64,000 bases of DNA from Sulfuriflexus mobilis (lineage in GTDB: Bacteria > Pseudomonadota > Gammaproteobacteria > AKS1): the NCBI RefSeq assembly GCF_003967195.1, contig NZ_AP018725.1, forward strand, positions 2,724,001-2,788,000. Direction: 5' to 3'. A program made the position numbers and the translations under genes. Numbering within the stretch: position 1 is the first letter of the stretch; every line of letters begins with the position of its first letter. Of the stretch, positions 25,813 through 33,928 are shown piece after piece. The notes beneath the pieces were generated by a model. That model did not search any database, was not told where the DNA came from, and was given only the letters and a program-made list of their open reading frames with translations.

Positions 25813-26779
25813 GCAGATGATTCCTGAGTGTATGTAACATGGCCTCGGAAAAATGTCCCTGCCTGGTCAGGTCAGTCATGGCCTGGGAAACCTTGTCATT
25901 CCATTCTTGCCGACTCTTGGTCTCCGGCGTAATAAACTGAATACCCTGATTCTTAAGCGCCTCGCGCGCGGCGTCATTATCCTTACGATTTTGTTCACTA
26001 ATCTTATTAAACGTATTACTCATTACCTCATATACGACCTTCTGATCGGCCGCCGAGAGTTTTTCAAATGTCTGGCGTTTCACCACAAGTGTCGCATAGA
26101 GATAAAGTAGCGGAATATCCGCCAGGTATTTAACTCGTGTATGCCATTGCAGGGCGATCGCACCAATAGGTGATGAACCAACTGTATTAATCAGCCCGGT
26201 CTGCAGGCCGGTCAACACATCGATGAGAGGCAAGGGTATCGGTGACACCCCAATCGCCTCAAACGCCGCACGGCTGATGCGGTCCCCTTGTGGCGACCAG
26301 ACCTTCTGGTTTTTCAGATCGTCAATAGACGCAATCGGGTTACTCGACATCAGGTAGGCAAAACCACCCCCACTCAGACCAAAACTAATAAAACCTTTTT
26401 GTTTCAGGCCCTCGATGATCTGGCTATCCATATGCTGACGAACATAGTCCACTTCCGCATAGGAATTGAAGGCGAACGGGATGTTGTAGATCTGACTGTC
26501 GGCATATATCTCCGCCACACCACCACCTGTCAGGGCGCCGCCGTGTAACTGGCCAATGCGAATCTTGCGCAGCACAGTTGTATCGTTGCCCATGACCCCA
26601 CCGGGATAAAACTGGAATTCCACCCTGCCGTCGGTGCGCTGTGCGATTTCTCTTGCCCCCTCACGCACGCTCTTCATCCAACTGGTACCATCCGGGAAAA
26701 TAGTCGCGATCTTGAACGTCTGCGCCTGTACTGATACAGACAGACCTAACAGACATAAAAGAGACAGTAATCGCCGCAT
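25778..26779 (-). CDS. dctP: TRAP transporter solute-binding protein DctP
   Basis: Periplasmic binding protein of 333 aa with a signal peptide (1-19, cleaved after VQA). The DctP fold shows in FKIATIFPDGTSW, VEFQFYPGGVMGND and the ligand-gripping region LTGLQTGLINTVGSSP. The usual family Arg that salt-bridges carboxylates lies in the KVWSPQGDRISR segment if conserved. Substrate is not predictable; organic acids are common, but TatT-associated systems have been suggested to carry hydrophobic ligands. The ATG overlaps the TatT stop by one base (TGATG). Confidence 0.94.
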   Translation of the reverse strand: MRRLLSLLCLLGLSVSVQAQTFKIATIFPDGTSWMKSVREGAREIAQRTDGRVEFQFYPGGVMGNDTTVLRKIRIGQLHGGALTGGGVAEIYADSQIYNIPFAFNSYAEVDYVRQHMDSQIIEGLKQKGFISFGLSGGGFAYLMSSNPIASIDDLKNQKVWSPQGDRISRAAFEAIGVSPIPLPLIDVLTGLQTGLINTVGSSPIGAIALQWHTRVKYLADIPLLYLYATLVVKRQTFEKLSAADQKVVYEVMSNTFNKISEQNRKDNDAAREALKNQGIQFITPETKSRQEWNDKVSQAMTDLTRQGHFSEAMLHTLRNHLHDYRQGISKTK

Positions 26780-27642
26780 CAGAAATACTCCGTGGCAGAT
26801 TCCAGTAACTGCCGTGCCTGTTGTTGTGCCAGTACATTGCTCAGGGTCAGGCCGGGGAGCTTTGGATCCGTCTCGAGAACCTCGTTTAATAACCTGTCAT
26901 GCAGTTTCCGGTCGAACACCAGCCGCGCATAACGACGCGCCAGTTCCACCTTGGCGATCAGGTTCCTGCCAGCGGACAGACTGATAGCCCGTTCGAAATG
27001 TGCACGCCCCTGCTCCGGTTTGCCGCCCATACTGGCAGGCAAGCGGGTCTGCAAGACACCTAGGTATACATGCGCCTGACCATGCTCGTAATTTTCATCA
27101 AGTGCAACGATACGTTTCATCATCGCCTCGATCTTCGGCAGGTCAGCGATCGCGTTCCAGTCCTCATTATTTGCCAGCACCCAGCCCGCCCAGGTCGTTG
27201 CATAGGTATAGAGCATATCAATATCAGCCTTCTGCAGAGTATTGATCACCGCAACAAACCTGTCGAAGCCGTTTTGACCCGTCTCGCACAGTTCTTCCCG
27301 AACCAGGCAAATAGCCTGCTGCGCATAGTCACGTGCACGTGCGGATAACAGCTTTGCACGTGCCTTATCCTGAACGAATATGGACGAGTAAGTCCCGTAA
27401 AGTCGGGCACCGGCTATCAACAACTCCCGGTCGTTCGGCTGGCTCTGGATCTTACCATCGATGATCAACATATAGGCGGGGGCACCGGCCATGACAATAG
27501 CCGGGTCATCCTGGTTCATAATGCCCTTTTGCAGGTCACGTACCAGGTCCCCGGCGATCATAGAGGCACAGCCAGACAACATGCCAATTAGCATACCGAG
27601 CAAGCTGTAGCGAAGAAATGTGATACCTGTCTGGTCGTTCAC
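26779..27642 (-). CDS. TRAP-associated lipoprotein TatT
   Basis: Lipoprotein of 287 aa with lipobox LSGC (Cys25) and a helical TPR-like body, matching the TatT family (T component of TPAT transporters first described in Treponema). TatT forms a complex with the DctP-like protein at the membrane. Visible blocks include DLVRDLQKGIMNQDDP and AHVYLGVLQTRLPASMGGKP. First gene of the operon with dctP, dctQ and dctM. The complete TatT-P-Q-M set suggests a hydrophobic substrate; this is inference from the family. Confidence 0.88.
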   Translation of the reverse strand: MNDQTGITFLRYSLLGMLIGMLSGCASMIAGDLVRDLQKGIMNQDDPAIVMAGAPAYMLIIDGKIQSQPNDRELLIAGARLYGTYSSIFVQDKARAKLLSARARDYAQQAICLVREELCETGQNGFDRFVAVINTLQKADIDMLYTYATTWAGWVLANNEDWNAIADLPKIEAMMKRIVALDENYEHGQAHVYLGVLQTRLPASMGGKPEQGRAHFERAISLSAGRNLIAKVELARRYARLVFDRKLHDRLLNEVLETDPKLPGLTLSNVLAQQQARQLLESATEYF

Positions 27643-27782
27643 GATGCCCGTTTGTCTTTTTCCATGAAAGGCAGCCTAAGGATAACCCATCTGGCGAATG
27701 GACTCTAATGAATTGGGGTCTATCTATTATTATTTCCCTATGACTATATAATGTCTAAAATCGGAACTCGAGCACCCAGCTT

Positions 27783-28379
27783 ATGCTTTACCGCTGCCTG
27801 TTACTGGCATTACTGGTATTACCGACAATCGCCCGGGCTGGCACGGTTACGACTGGCATCGATGAGCAGGCGCGGCTTCCCTATTGGCAATACCAGGATG
27901 AGGGACTCTCGATTCGCTTTGTGCAGCGCCTCCCCGATCAAACGCGCGGCTATTTTCTGGCACGCGGGTTTTCAGCCGAGCATGCCGAATTGATTGCACA
28001 AAGCTGTGTCTTTCAGACAGTATTCAAGAACATTTCCGACAAGGGCAGGCCTGCGGCCATCCGCTACCAGCTGATGGATTGGGTGGTCTCCCATCGTGGC
28101 AGGGAGGCTGTGATGAAGACCCGTGAGGACTGGGCCAAACAATGGCAACAATTAGCCGTTCCCGCACCGGCAAGGCTGGCATTTGAATGGAGCCTGCTCC
28201 CGACCATGCAGACATACCAGCCCGGCGACTATAATTGGGGGATGTCGATATTTAACCTGGCACCCGCCAGTCCATTCACGCTGAAGCTGACTTGGCAACA
28301 ATTCGATACACGACACAACGTAGTGATCCCTGGTATGCAATGTGCTGCCGATATTCATGCTGGCCCGGAGGCACAATGA
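27783..28379 (+). CDS. Exported conserved hypothetical protein
   Basis: Periplasmic protein of 198 aa with a signal peptide (about 1-19, cleaved after ARA). I do not recognise the family. The body has RGYFLARGFSAEHAELIAQSC with one Cys, a basic middle (WVVSHRGREAVMKTRE) and a beta-rich C-terminus with a second Cys (GMQC). It overlaps the TlpA-like gene by 4 nt (ATGA), so the thioredoxin may act on its cysteines or the two share a redox or cytochrome-maturation job. Divergent from the TRAP operon. Confidence 0.8.
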   Translation: MLYRCLLLALLVLPTIARAGTVTTGIDEQARLPYWQYQDEGLSIRFVQRLPDQTRGYFLARGFSAEHAELIAQSCVFQTVFKNISDKGRPAAIRYQLMDWVVSHRGREAVMKTREDWAKQWQQLAVPAPARLAFEWSLLPTMQTYQPGDYNWGMSIFNLAPASPFTLKLTWQQFDTRHNVVIPGMQCAADIHAGPEAQ

Positions 28380-28924
28380 AACTGAGACGAGATTTTCTTC
28401 CACACGGGCTTTGGCTGTTGCTGTTATGCCAGTCGTCCTTACTGTTCGCAGACAAACCCTCACTGCCGCCGGTCGCCAGGCCCTTTAGTGCTTATAATTT
28501 TAGTGTAATGGATATGGATGGCAAGTGGCACCGCTTGTCAGATTATCGGGGCAAGATAGTGGTACTGAATTTCTGGGCCACCTGGTGCCCGCCGTGTCGT
28601 GAGGAAATGCCCTCGATGGATCGGGCCCACAAAAAGCTCATCCATGATGATATCGTCATCCTGGCAATAAACGTCGGCGAGGATGAAGACACCATTTTTA
28701 AATTTACCGGAGATTACCCGGTCGATTTTCCCTTGCTGCTGGACCGAGACGGTGAGGTGATTAAACGCTATCCGGTTATGGGACTGCCGACGACGTATAT
28801 CATCAGTACAGAAGGTCAGGTCACCCATCGTGCCGTTGGTGGCCGTGCATGGGATGATGAGCAACTGCTGAACGAATTACGTCACATGCAGAAAAAGTCC
28901 ACTGGCAAACCGTTAATACAATAA
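28376..28924 (+). CDS. TlpA/ResA-like thioredoxin
   Basis: Membrane-anchored or exported thiol-disulfide protein of 182 aa. After a hydrophobic N-terminus (about 8-24) comes the thioredoxin fold with the active site WCPPC at residues 70-74 (C71, C74), and the cis-Pro in [12 protein letters not shown] 28376 overlaps the previous stop and has GGAGG upstream. Such proteins reduce periplasmic disulfides, for example in cytochrome c maturation. Convergent with the amidohydrolase gene. Confidence 0.93.
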   Translation: MKLRRDFLPHGLWLLLLCQSSLLFADKPSLPPVARPFSAYNFSVMDMDGKWHRLSDYRGKIVVLNFWATWCPPCREEMPSMDRAHKKLIHDDIVILAINVGEDEDTIFKFTGDYPVDFPLLLDRDGEVIKRYPVMGLPTTYIISTEGQVTHRAVGGRAWDDEQLLNELRHMQKKSTGKPLIQ

Positions 28925-28961
28925 CAACCCGGTAAGAATCTGTCGTATCAGTATATTTATA

Positions 28962-29852
28962 TTATTCTTTAAACAGCTCGACCGCGTTCTGGTAACGTAC
29001 CTTCTCCGCGAGTTCGGGCGGTAAGGTCTTTAACCAGCGACGGTGATAGGCATAGACTTCATCCACTGTTTGCCAGCCGGTATCGGCCGAATGCCATGAA
29101 TCAATCTCAGAGACCGGCCAGATCGGGTCACTGCCGATCATGAACCGGTTCGGGTAGGCTTGCATCAGCGCCAACCAGCCTTCACGCAAGCGTCCATCTT
29201 CATGCGCAACCGGCACACCACTGACGCTTTTCAGATGGTCACGCGCGGAGAACTCTACCCAGACATTGTCGCACTGTGACAGCAGCTTGCCGACGCCGTC
29301 CGCCTGCAGGCCACCGGCATGGGCCCAGATGAAGCGCGTCCTCGTGTGTTTGCTACAGATGCGTCGCATGTATTCAAAGCTCGAGGCATTCGTATGCAGG
29401 TTGACGGGGGCATTGAAATCGGCGGCGATTTGCAGAATGCTATTAAAAACCTCACTGTCCATGCGTGGACCGATACCATCCGAAACATGTAGCTCACCAA
29501 CCCCCCGATACCTGCCACTGGCCAGTGCCTCACGTACCGCCCTGGGCGCCTGCTTGTTCAGAAACCAGCTGGCCTTAAGAAAGGGCTGCAAATAAGGCTG
29601 GTAGAAGTGCACGAGTTGTACGTTATCCGTGCTATGCAGGTCGAGTACCAGTTCCGGTGGCGTACCGAAGACCACGGCCAGGGTGACGTCATTACGTTGC
29701 AGGGCCTCGACTGCCTGTTGTGGCGAGGTCACCTCAATCTGGCTCCATTTATAGTGCACATGCACATCTGCCAGCGGCGGCAACGAACCGGCCAAGGTGC
29801 TGCCGATATTCGCTGCCAGTATAAAACATGAAATAATAGAAATTTTTGTCAA
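28962..29852 (-). CDS. Exported amidohydrolase-2-family hydrolase
   Basis: TIM-barrel metal-dependent hydrolase of 296 aa with a signal peptide (about 1-21). Metal-site motifs are DVHVHYKW (HxH), VNLHTNAS, FIWAHAGG and MIGSDPIWP, in the order of amidohydrolase-2 (PF04909) enzymes. It starts at TTG 29852 with AAAGG upstream; no ATG fits. Substrate unknown. A 30-bp stretch near its 3' end (29004-29033) is 25/30 identical to a gene remnant at 33121-33150. Confidence 0.88.
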   Translation of the reverse strand: MTKISIISCFILAANIGSTLAGSLPPLADVHVHYKWSQIEVTSPQQAVEALQRNDVTLAVVFGTPPELVLDLHSTDNVQLVHFYQPYLQPFLKASWFLNKQAPRAVREALASGRYRGVGELHVSDGIGPRMDSEVFNSILQIAADFNAPVNLHTNASSFEYMRRICSKHTRTRFIWAHAGGLQADGVGKLLSQCDNVWVEFSARDHLKSVSGVPVAHEDGRLREGWLALMQAYPNRFMIGSDPIWPVSEIDSWHSADTGWQTVDEVYAYHRRWLKTLPPELAEKVRYQNAVELFKE

Positions 29853-29981
29853 ATGCCCAGTGCCTTTATTGTTGACTTGATTTTTTCTGTGTGTTTCTAA
29901 TTATCTTCCCTGGTTTGGCAACCTGCAACCTGACTGCTTGATGGAACAGGCACATACTAATTCTTGTCATAAGGATCGTTC

Positions 29982-30767
29982 TTGGATATTTTAATACTGT
30001 TTAGCATGGGTGCCATTGCCGGCACGCTCGCCGGCTTGTTGGGAATAGGTGGCGGTATTATTATCGTGCCGGTACTCGCATTGGTGTTTAGTGCCCAGGG
30101 CGTTAATGTCGATGTTTTAATGCACGTTTCTATTGGCACATCACTTGCCACTATTGTCATCACATCTATTTCATCCATACGCGCGCACCAACAACACCAG
30201 GCCATTCAGTGGGCGGTGTTTCGTCGGATTACCCCAGGGGTATTATTCGGTGCGCTACTGGGGGCCCTGTTGGCAAAATTTATTTCTGGCGATAATCTGC
30301 AGGTTATTTTTGGTGTGTTTATGTTGTTTGTTGCGGCACAAATGATCTTTGGCAACACCACCGAGCCACATCGTCAATTACCCAAAACCCTGGGTATGTT
30401 TATGGCCGGTACGTCAATTGGTACTATATCCTCCCTGATGGGTGTGGGTGGCGGCTCTATGAGTGTGCCATTCCTAACCTGGTGCAATATCGCCATACGT
30501 AATGCGGTCGCTACCTCTTCTGCCATTGGTCTGCCTATCGCTATCGCGGGGGTAAGCGGCTTTATATTGACCGGCTGGGGCGTAGAACATCGGCCACTAT
30601 GGAGCCTGGGATTTGTGAATATCCCGGCATTCTTTAGTATTGTCGTCGCGAGCACCTTGTTTGCACCAGTGGGTGCACGACTTACACACCGTATTCCACC
30701 ACGTCGCCTGCGCCTGTTCTTCGGTTTTTTCCTGTTGATCTTAAGTGTCAAATTTCTTTATGTATAA
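29982..30767 (+). CDS. TauE/SafE-family anion exporter
   Basis: Membrane protein of 261 aa with 7-8 helices. Each half carries the family repeat: GTLAGLLGIGGGIIIVPVL and SSLMGVGGGSMSVPFL. It starts with TTG 29982, with AAGGA six bases upstream. Members are proposed to export sulfite, sulfoacetate or other sulfur anions, which would fit the thiosulfate genes nearby, but specificity is unproven. It stands alone before the bufferin operon. Confidence 0.92.
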   Translation: MDILILFSMGAIAGTLAGLLGIGGGIIIVPVLALVFSAQGVNVDVLMHVSIGTSLATIVITSISSIRAHQQHQAIQWAVFRRITPGVLFGALLGALLAKFISGDNLQVIFGVFMLFVAAQMIFGNTTEPHRQLPKTLGMFMAGTSIGTISSLMGVGGGSMSVPFLTWCNIAIRNAVATSSAIGLPIAIAGVSGFILTGWGVEHRPLWSLGFVNIPAFFSIVVASTLFAPVGARLTHRIPPRRLRLFFGFFLLILSVKFLYV

Positions 30768-30904
30768 ATAAGGTCTTGGCACAATCGGCCTGTCCATTCG
30801 CATGACCCAGTGTATCCCCTGTTAATTTGTGGGCTATCTAGTAGTGCCCCGTATTGTCACTTTTATATTAGCCCTTCATTATATTCTACGAGTACATTAT
30901 TTTT

Positions 30905-30933
30905 GGGAACAAAATCCAAGTGTAATAGTCTAT
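30905..30933 (+). promoter_or_regulatory. Possible ECF-sigma promoter of the bufferin operon
   Basis: GGGAAC (30905-30910) and GTCTAT (30928-30933) are separated by 17 bp, resembling GGAAC-N16/17-GTC promoters of ECF sigma factors. Bufferin operons in other bacteria have been linked to ECF control. No sigma-factor gene is in this window. Confidence 0.35.
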
Positions 30934-30938
30934 AGTCC

Positions 30939-30961
30939 TTGTCTGGATTTATGCCAGACAA
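30939..30961 (+). repeat. Hairpin in the bufA 5' leader
   Basis: TTGTCTGG and CCAGACAA form a perfect 8-bp stem with a 7-nt loop, about 5 nt after the putative promoter and 55 nt before bufA. It may stabilise the transcript or be a binding site. Confidence 0.5.
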
Positions 30962-31015
30962 CACCATAGCGAATTATAATTAATATTAATAAGATATCTT
31001 AAAGGAGAAATAACG

Positions 31016-31282
31016 ATGAATGGGAAAAAAACTACTGGAGCTGCCCTGGCCATTGCCGCCGCCGCCATGTTTGCCGCCGCCCCCATGTCAGCAATGGCTG
31101 GAAGCGACAAGGGTAGCAGTGATGCCAAGGTCCATTGTTATGGGGTAAACAAGTGTAAGGGTCATAACGACTGCAAGACCGACAAAAATGCCTGTAAGGG
31201 CCATGCAAGCTGCAAGGGTGAAGGTTTTGTTGGTATGTCCAAGCATGCCTGTGATGAAATCGGTGGTAAGGTCGGTAAGTAA
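31016..31282 (+). CDS. bufA: Bufferin-type metallophore precursor (BufA)
   Basis: Exported RiPP precursor of 88 aa. The signal peptide (1-28, cleaved after AMA) is followed by a Cys-rich core: C41, C47, C53, C60 and C66 in CYGVNKCKGHNDCKTDK and ACKGHASCKGEGF, plus C79. In the bufferin family these Cys are oxidised by an MNIO enzyme, giving heterocycles that bind copper in the periplasm. GGAG precedes the ATG. BufB and BufC follow after a strong intrinsic terminator, which should make precursor mRNA more abundant than enzyme mRNA. Confidence 0.93.
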   Translation: MNGKKTTGAALAIAAAAMFAAAPMSAMAGSDKGSSDAKVHCYGVNKCKGHNDCKTDKNACKGHASCKGEGFVGMSKHACDEIGGKVGK

Positions 31283-31298
31283 GTCCGGCTGAAATAGA

Positions 31299-31328
31299 GG
31301 GGCGGGCAGGATGCCCGCCCCTTTTTTT
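31299..31328 (+). terminator. Intrinsic terminator between bufA and bufB
   Basis: GGGGCGGGCA, a 3-nt loop GGA, TGCCCGCCCC and then seven T form a textbook Rho-independent terminator. It sits 16 nt after bufA and 20 nt before bufB, so partial readthrough would set the ratio of precursor to modifying enzyme. Confidence 0.93.
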
Positions 31329-31348
31329 CCCAATTAACTAAAATAATA

Positions 31349-32233
31349 ATGACGGTTATGAACGTTGAGCAGCCAAATATACCCGAACACCCGACTTCGC
31401 GGCCCTATCTGGGCTACGGCCTGGGCCTGCGCACCGAATATTACGACACGATCCTCGAACAACAACCGAACGTCGACTGGCTCGAGATCATTTCCGAGAA
31501 CTACATGGTCGATGGCGGCAAGGCATTGCACTATCTGGACCGCTTCCGCGAGCGTTATCCCATCGTTATGCACGGGGTCAGCCTGTCCATCGGCAGCACC
31601 GACCCGCTGGACCAGGATTATCTGCGCCGCCTGAAGGGCCTCGTCGAGCGCATCAATCCGGTATGGCTATCGGACCACCTGTGCTGGACCGGACAGGGTG
31701 GCCACAACGTCCATGACCTGTTGCCACTGCCGTATAACACCCCGGCCGTCAGTCACCTCGTCGACCGTATCAAGCAGGTGCAGGACTTTCTCGGCCGCCA
31801 GATCCTCATGGAGAACGTCTCCAGTTATGTCACCTACACCCACTCGCAAATGAGCGAATGGGAGTTTTACTCCACCATCGTCGAGCAGGCCGACTGCCTG
31901 ATGTTACTGGATATCAATAATATTTATGTCAGCGCCGTCAATCACGGTTTTGCGCCCCTCGATTACCTTAACGGCGTGCCACGGGAACGGGTGCAACAGA
32001 TCCACCTTGCCGGCCATACCGACTATGGTGATTTTATTGTCGACACCCATGACCACCCCGTCGTCGATCCGGTATGGGACCTGTATGCCCGGGCCGTTGA
32101 ACGCTTCGGCGCGATATCGACCATGATCGAACGCGATGACAACTTCCCCCCCTTCGACGAACTCATGGCCGAACTTGACCAGGCCCGCGCCATCGGTGAC
32201 CACGTCCTCGGCAAGCAGCAATGCACAGCCTGA
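31349..32233 (+). CDS. bufB: MNIO/DUF692 modification enzyme BufB
   Basis: Multinuclear non-haem iron oxidative enzyme (DUF692) of 294 aa, TIM-barrel. Iron-ligand blocks visible are WLSDHLCW, MENVSSY, LDINNIYVSA, HLAGH and DTHDHPV. It oxidatively modifies Cys residues of BufA with its partner BufC. The stop overlaps bufC by 13 nt, so the two are coupled. Start ATG 31349 lies soon after the bufA terminator. Family identification is firm; the exact modification on this BufA is inferred from the family. Confidence 0.94.
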   Translation: MTVMNVEQPNIPEHPTSRPYLGYGLGLRTEYYDTILEQQPNVDWLEIISENYMVDGGKALHYLDRFRERYPIVMHGVSLSIGSTDPLDQDYLRRLKGLVERINPVWLSDHLCWTGQGGHNVHDLLPLPYNTPAVSHLVDRIKQVQDFLGRQILMENVSSYVTYTHSQMSEWEFYSTIVEQADCLMLLDINNIYVSAVNHGFAPLDYLNGVPRERVQQIHLAGHTDYGDFIVDTHDHPVVDPVWDLYARAVERFGAISTMIERDDNFPPFDELMAELDQARAIGDHVLGKQQCTA

Positions 32234-33027
32234 AGGATCTGAGGGGTCTACAGGCCGCCTTCAAGCGCCACCTGTTCAACGGCGACAATGATATCGTCGG
32301 GCATATCGTGAGCATGGAAAACGCCAACAACGAACAGCGCCTGAACACCTATACCAATGCCTACTATGGCCGTCTGGTCGAGACCCTGACGGGGGATTAC
32401 CCGGCCGTGCGGGCCCTGCTGGGTGAGGAGGCGTTCACCGTCCTGTGCCACGACTATATTCAGGCCCACCCCTCCACGCATTATTCACTACGCTGGTTTG
32501 GCCGGCACCTGCCGGCCTTCCTGGCCGAGGCCGCGGACAGCCGGGGGCGGCCCTTTCTGGCCGAGCTGGCCAACCTGGAATGGGCCTTTATCAATGCCTT
32601 TGATGCAGCCGATGCCGAGGTGCTGGATGAAGGCGCAGTCACGACCATCGCCGCCGAGGCCTGGCCCGGGATCACTATCACCTTCCATCCCTCCCTCCAG
32701 CTCGTCGACTATGACTGGAACATCCTCGACCTGTGGCGCACGGTACGCGACGAGGAAACCATCCCACCGCCCGAGGCACTGCGTGAAACGTCAACGTGCC
32801 TCATCTGGCGTCAAGGTCTTACCACGCGCTATCGCATCCTTGAGGCCGATGAGGCCGAGGCCCTCAAGGCCGCCCGGCAAGGCGCAGGGTTCGCCGAGCT
32901 GTGTGAGATCGTGACGCGGGTCTTACCGGCCGCCGAGGATGAAAACGGGCAACTCGAGATCGCACTGCGTAGCGCCGGTCTGCTGAAGACCTGGTTGGCA
33001 GAGGGGATGGTCGTGGGTCTGAACTAA
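32221..33027 (+). CDS. bufC: BufC/HvfC-family peptide-modification partner (DUF2063)
   Basis: Protein of 268 aa with the DUF2063 N-terminal domain (LRGLQAAFKRHLF, RLNTYTNAYYGRLVETL, YPAVRALLGEEAF) and a C-terminal PqqD/RRE-like part of mixed alpha/beta. BufC/HvfC proteins bind the precursor and MNIO enzyme. It overlaps bufB by 13 nt. Together with bufA and bufB it completes the minimal bufferin operon; no bufD-type DoxX membrane protein follows. Confidence 0.93.
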   Translation: MHSLKDLRGLQAAFKRHLFNGDNDIVGHIVSMENANNEQRLNTYTNAYYGRLVETLTGDYPAVRALLGEEAFTVLCHDYIQAHPSTHYSLRWFGRHLPAFLAEAADSRGRPFLAELANLEWAFINAFDAADAEVLDEGAVTTIAAEAWPGITITFHPSLQLVDYDWNILDLWRTVRDEETIPPPEALRETSTCLIWRQGLTTRYRILEADEAEALKAARQGAGFAELCEIVTRVLPAAEDENGQLEIALRSAGLLKTWLAEGMVVGLN

Positions 33028-33254
33028 TGACTAATAAATAATCACCCCGCAGAAAGCATCCGTTATTATTGTTTGTGCATTAGTTAAATCAGAGCACAAG
33101 GCGTTGCAGTAACACAACTCCTCCGCGAGCTCGGCCATCAAGGTCTTTAATTTGTGTCCAATCATGGATTGGAAAGTACTATTTTATAATATTAGAAACC
33201 ATTACTCCCTGATCCATTTTCCCCGACGCCGCCGGTTCACCAGCAGAAAACCCC
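33028..33254. other. Intergenic region with an amidohydrolase relic
   Basis: The gene-free stretch 33028-33348 (321 nt) separates the bufferin operon from the second MNIO locus. Apart from the amidohydrolase fragment (33100-33150) and the promoter and dyads (33255-33305), this part shows nothing I recognise. Confidence 0.5.
33100..33150 (-). pseudogene. Remnant of an amidohydrolase C-terminus
   Basis: The minus strand reads LKTLMAELAEELCYCNA, matching the end of the exported amidohydrolase at 28962 (LKTLPPELAEKVRYQNA). Over 33121-33150 the DNA is 25/30 identical to 29004-29033 without gaps. The frame is not part of any larger gene, so it appears to be a decayed duplicate or a relic of a related gene. 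Confidence 0.55.
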
Positions 33255-33305
33255 TTGACTTCACACCTACTCGTAACCGAGTATATTTACCGTACCAGTA
33301 CGGTA
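33255..33305 (+). promoter_or_regulatory. Promoter with two perfect dyads upstream of GCTACCSG peptides
   Basis: TTGACT at 33255-33260 and GTATAT/TATATT at 33281-33287 give an unusually long 20-21 bp spacer. The spacer contains TACTCG-TAAC-CGAGTA (33268-33283), a perfect 6-4-6 dyad. TACCGTAC-CA-GTACGGTA (33288-33305), a perfect 8-2-8 dyad, follows at the expected start site. The long spacer with a central dyad is like MerR-type promoters; the second dyad resembles TetR-type operators. Confidence 0.65.
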
Positions 33306-33348
33306 CATGTGGATGGATATCACAAACCTGATCATGGAGGAAACACCT

Positions 33349-33609
33349 ATGGACCCAAGTCTCAAAGGCTCTGTCTCTATTGGTACCTGGCCGACACCAG
33401 AGCGCACTATCCGTGTATCCCTACCCGGCAAAATAGCCTACGACCTGAATGCCTTTCAGAAGGCACAAGCCACGATACTTGATCGGCTTGGCTGTACTGC
33501 ATGCTGTTCCGGATGGGATATTCGTTTCGACATCGTCAGAAATTTTGCTGTTGATGAAAACCTGCATATCCAGGACCTGGTATCAGGTGTTGTCGTTACT
33601 GAAGGTTAA
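33349..33609 (+). CDS. Small GCTACCSG-motif protein 1, putative MNIO substrate
   Basis: Protein of 86 aa, no signal peptide. Residues 18-46 are a conserved helical leader-like segment (ERTIRVSLPGKIAYDLNAFQ at 18-37), followed by GCTACCSGWDIRFD at 48-61 with C49, C52 and C53. It is 51/75 identical to the next gene product, and residues 41-62 differ only at R46. ATG 33349 is preceded by GGAGG with 8-nt spacing, the same arrangement as in gene 2. I do not recognise a named family. Its position before an MNIO enzyme and the conserved Cys cluster suggest a RiPP-like substrate; this is inference. Confidence 0.8.
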   Translation: MDPSLKGSVSIGTWPTPERTIRVSLPGKIAYDLNAFQKAQATILDRLGCTACCSGWDIRFDIVRNFAVDENLHIQDLVSGVVVTEG

Positions 33610-33668
33610 AACAGGATCACTGTCACCATCAATCTAATGTAATTTGCTTTTTCATGGAGGAAATATTC

Positions 33669-33896
33669 ATGGCTAAAACACTTCACCAATCCGTAGCCAT
33701 CGACACAGTGCCACTTCCTGAGCGAACAGTACGCGTTAGTTTACCCGCCTCAGTGGCTTATGATCTTAATCGTTTCCAGAAAGTCCAGGCCACGATTCTC
33801 GATAAGCTTGGCTGTACCGCATGCTGCTCTGGATGGGATATCCGTTTTGATATCATTAGATCATTCGAATTCGATGAAAAGCTCAATCTCAGGTAA
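33669..33896 (+). CDS. Small GCTACCSG-motif protein 2, paralogue
   Basis: Protein of 75 aa and tandem duplicate of the previous gene, lacking only its C-terminal 11 residues. It keeps PERT, YDLN, and GCTACCSGWDIRFD with the three Cys at 49, 52 and 53. ATGGAGG followed by 8 nt precedes both start codons, so the ribosome site was duplicated as well. It lies 32 nt before the MNIO fusion gene. Two near-identical cores in separate genes are common in RiPP loci. Function unproven. Confidence 0.8.
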   Translation: MAKTLHQSVAIDTVPLPERTVRVSLPASVAYDLNRFQKVQATILDKLGCTACCSGWDIRFDIIRSFEFDEKLNLR

Positions 33897-33928
33897 CTCG
33901 TCAAGCAACGTCTATTGAGTTTTTACTG

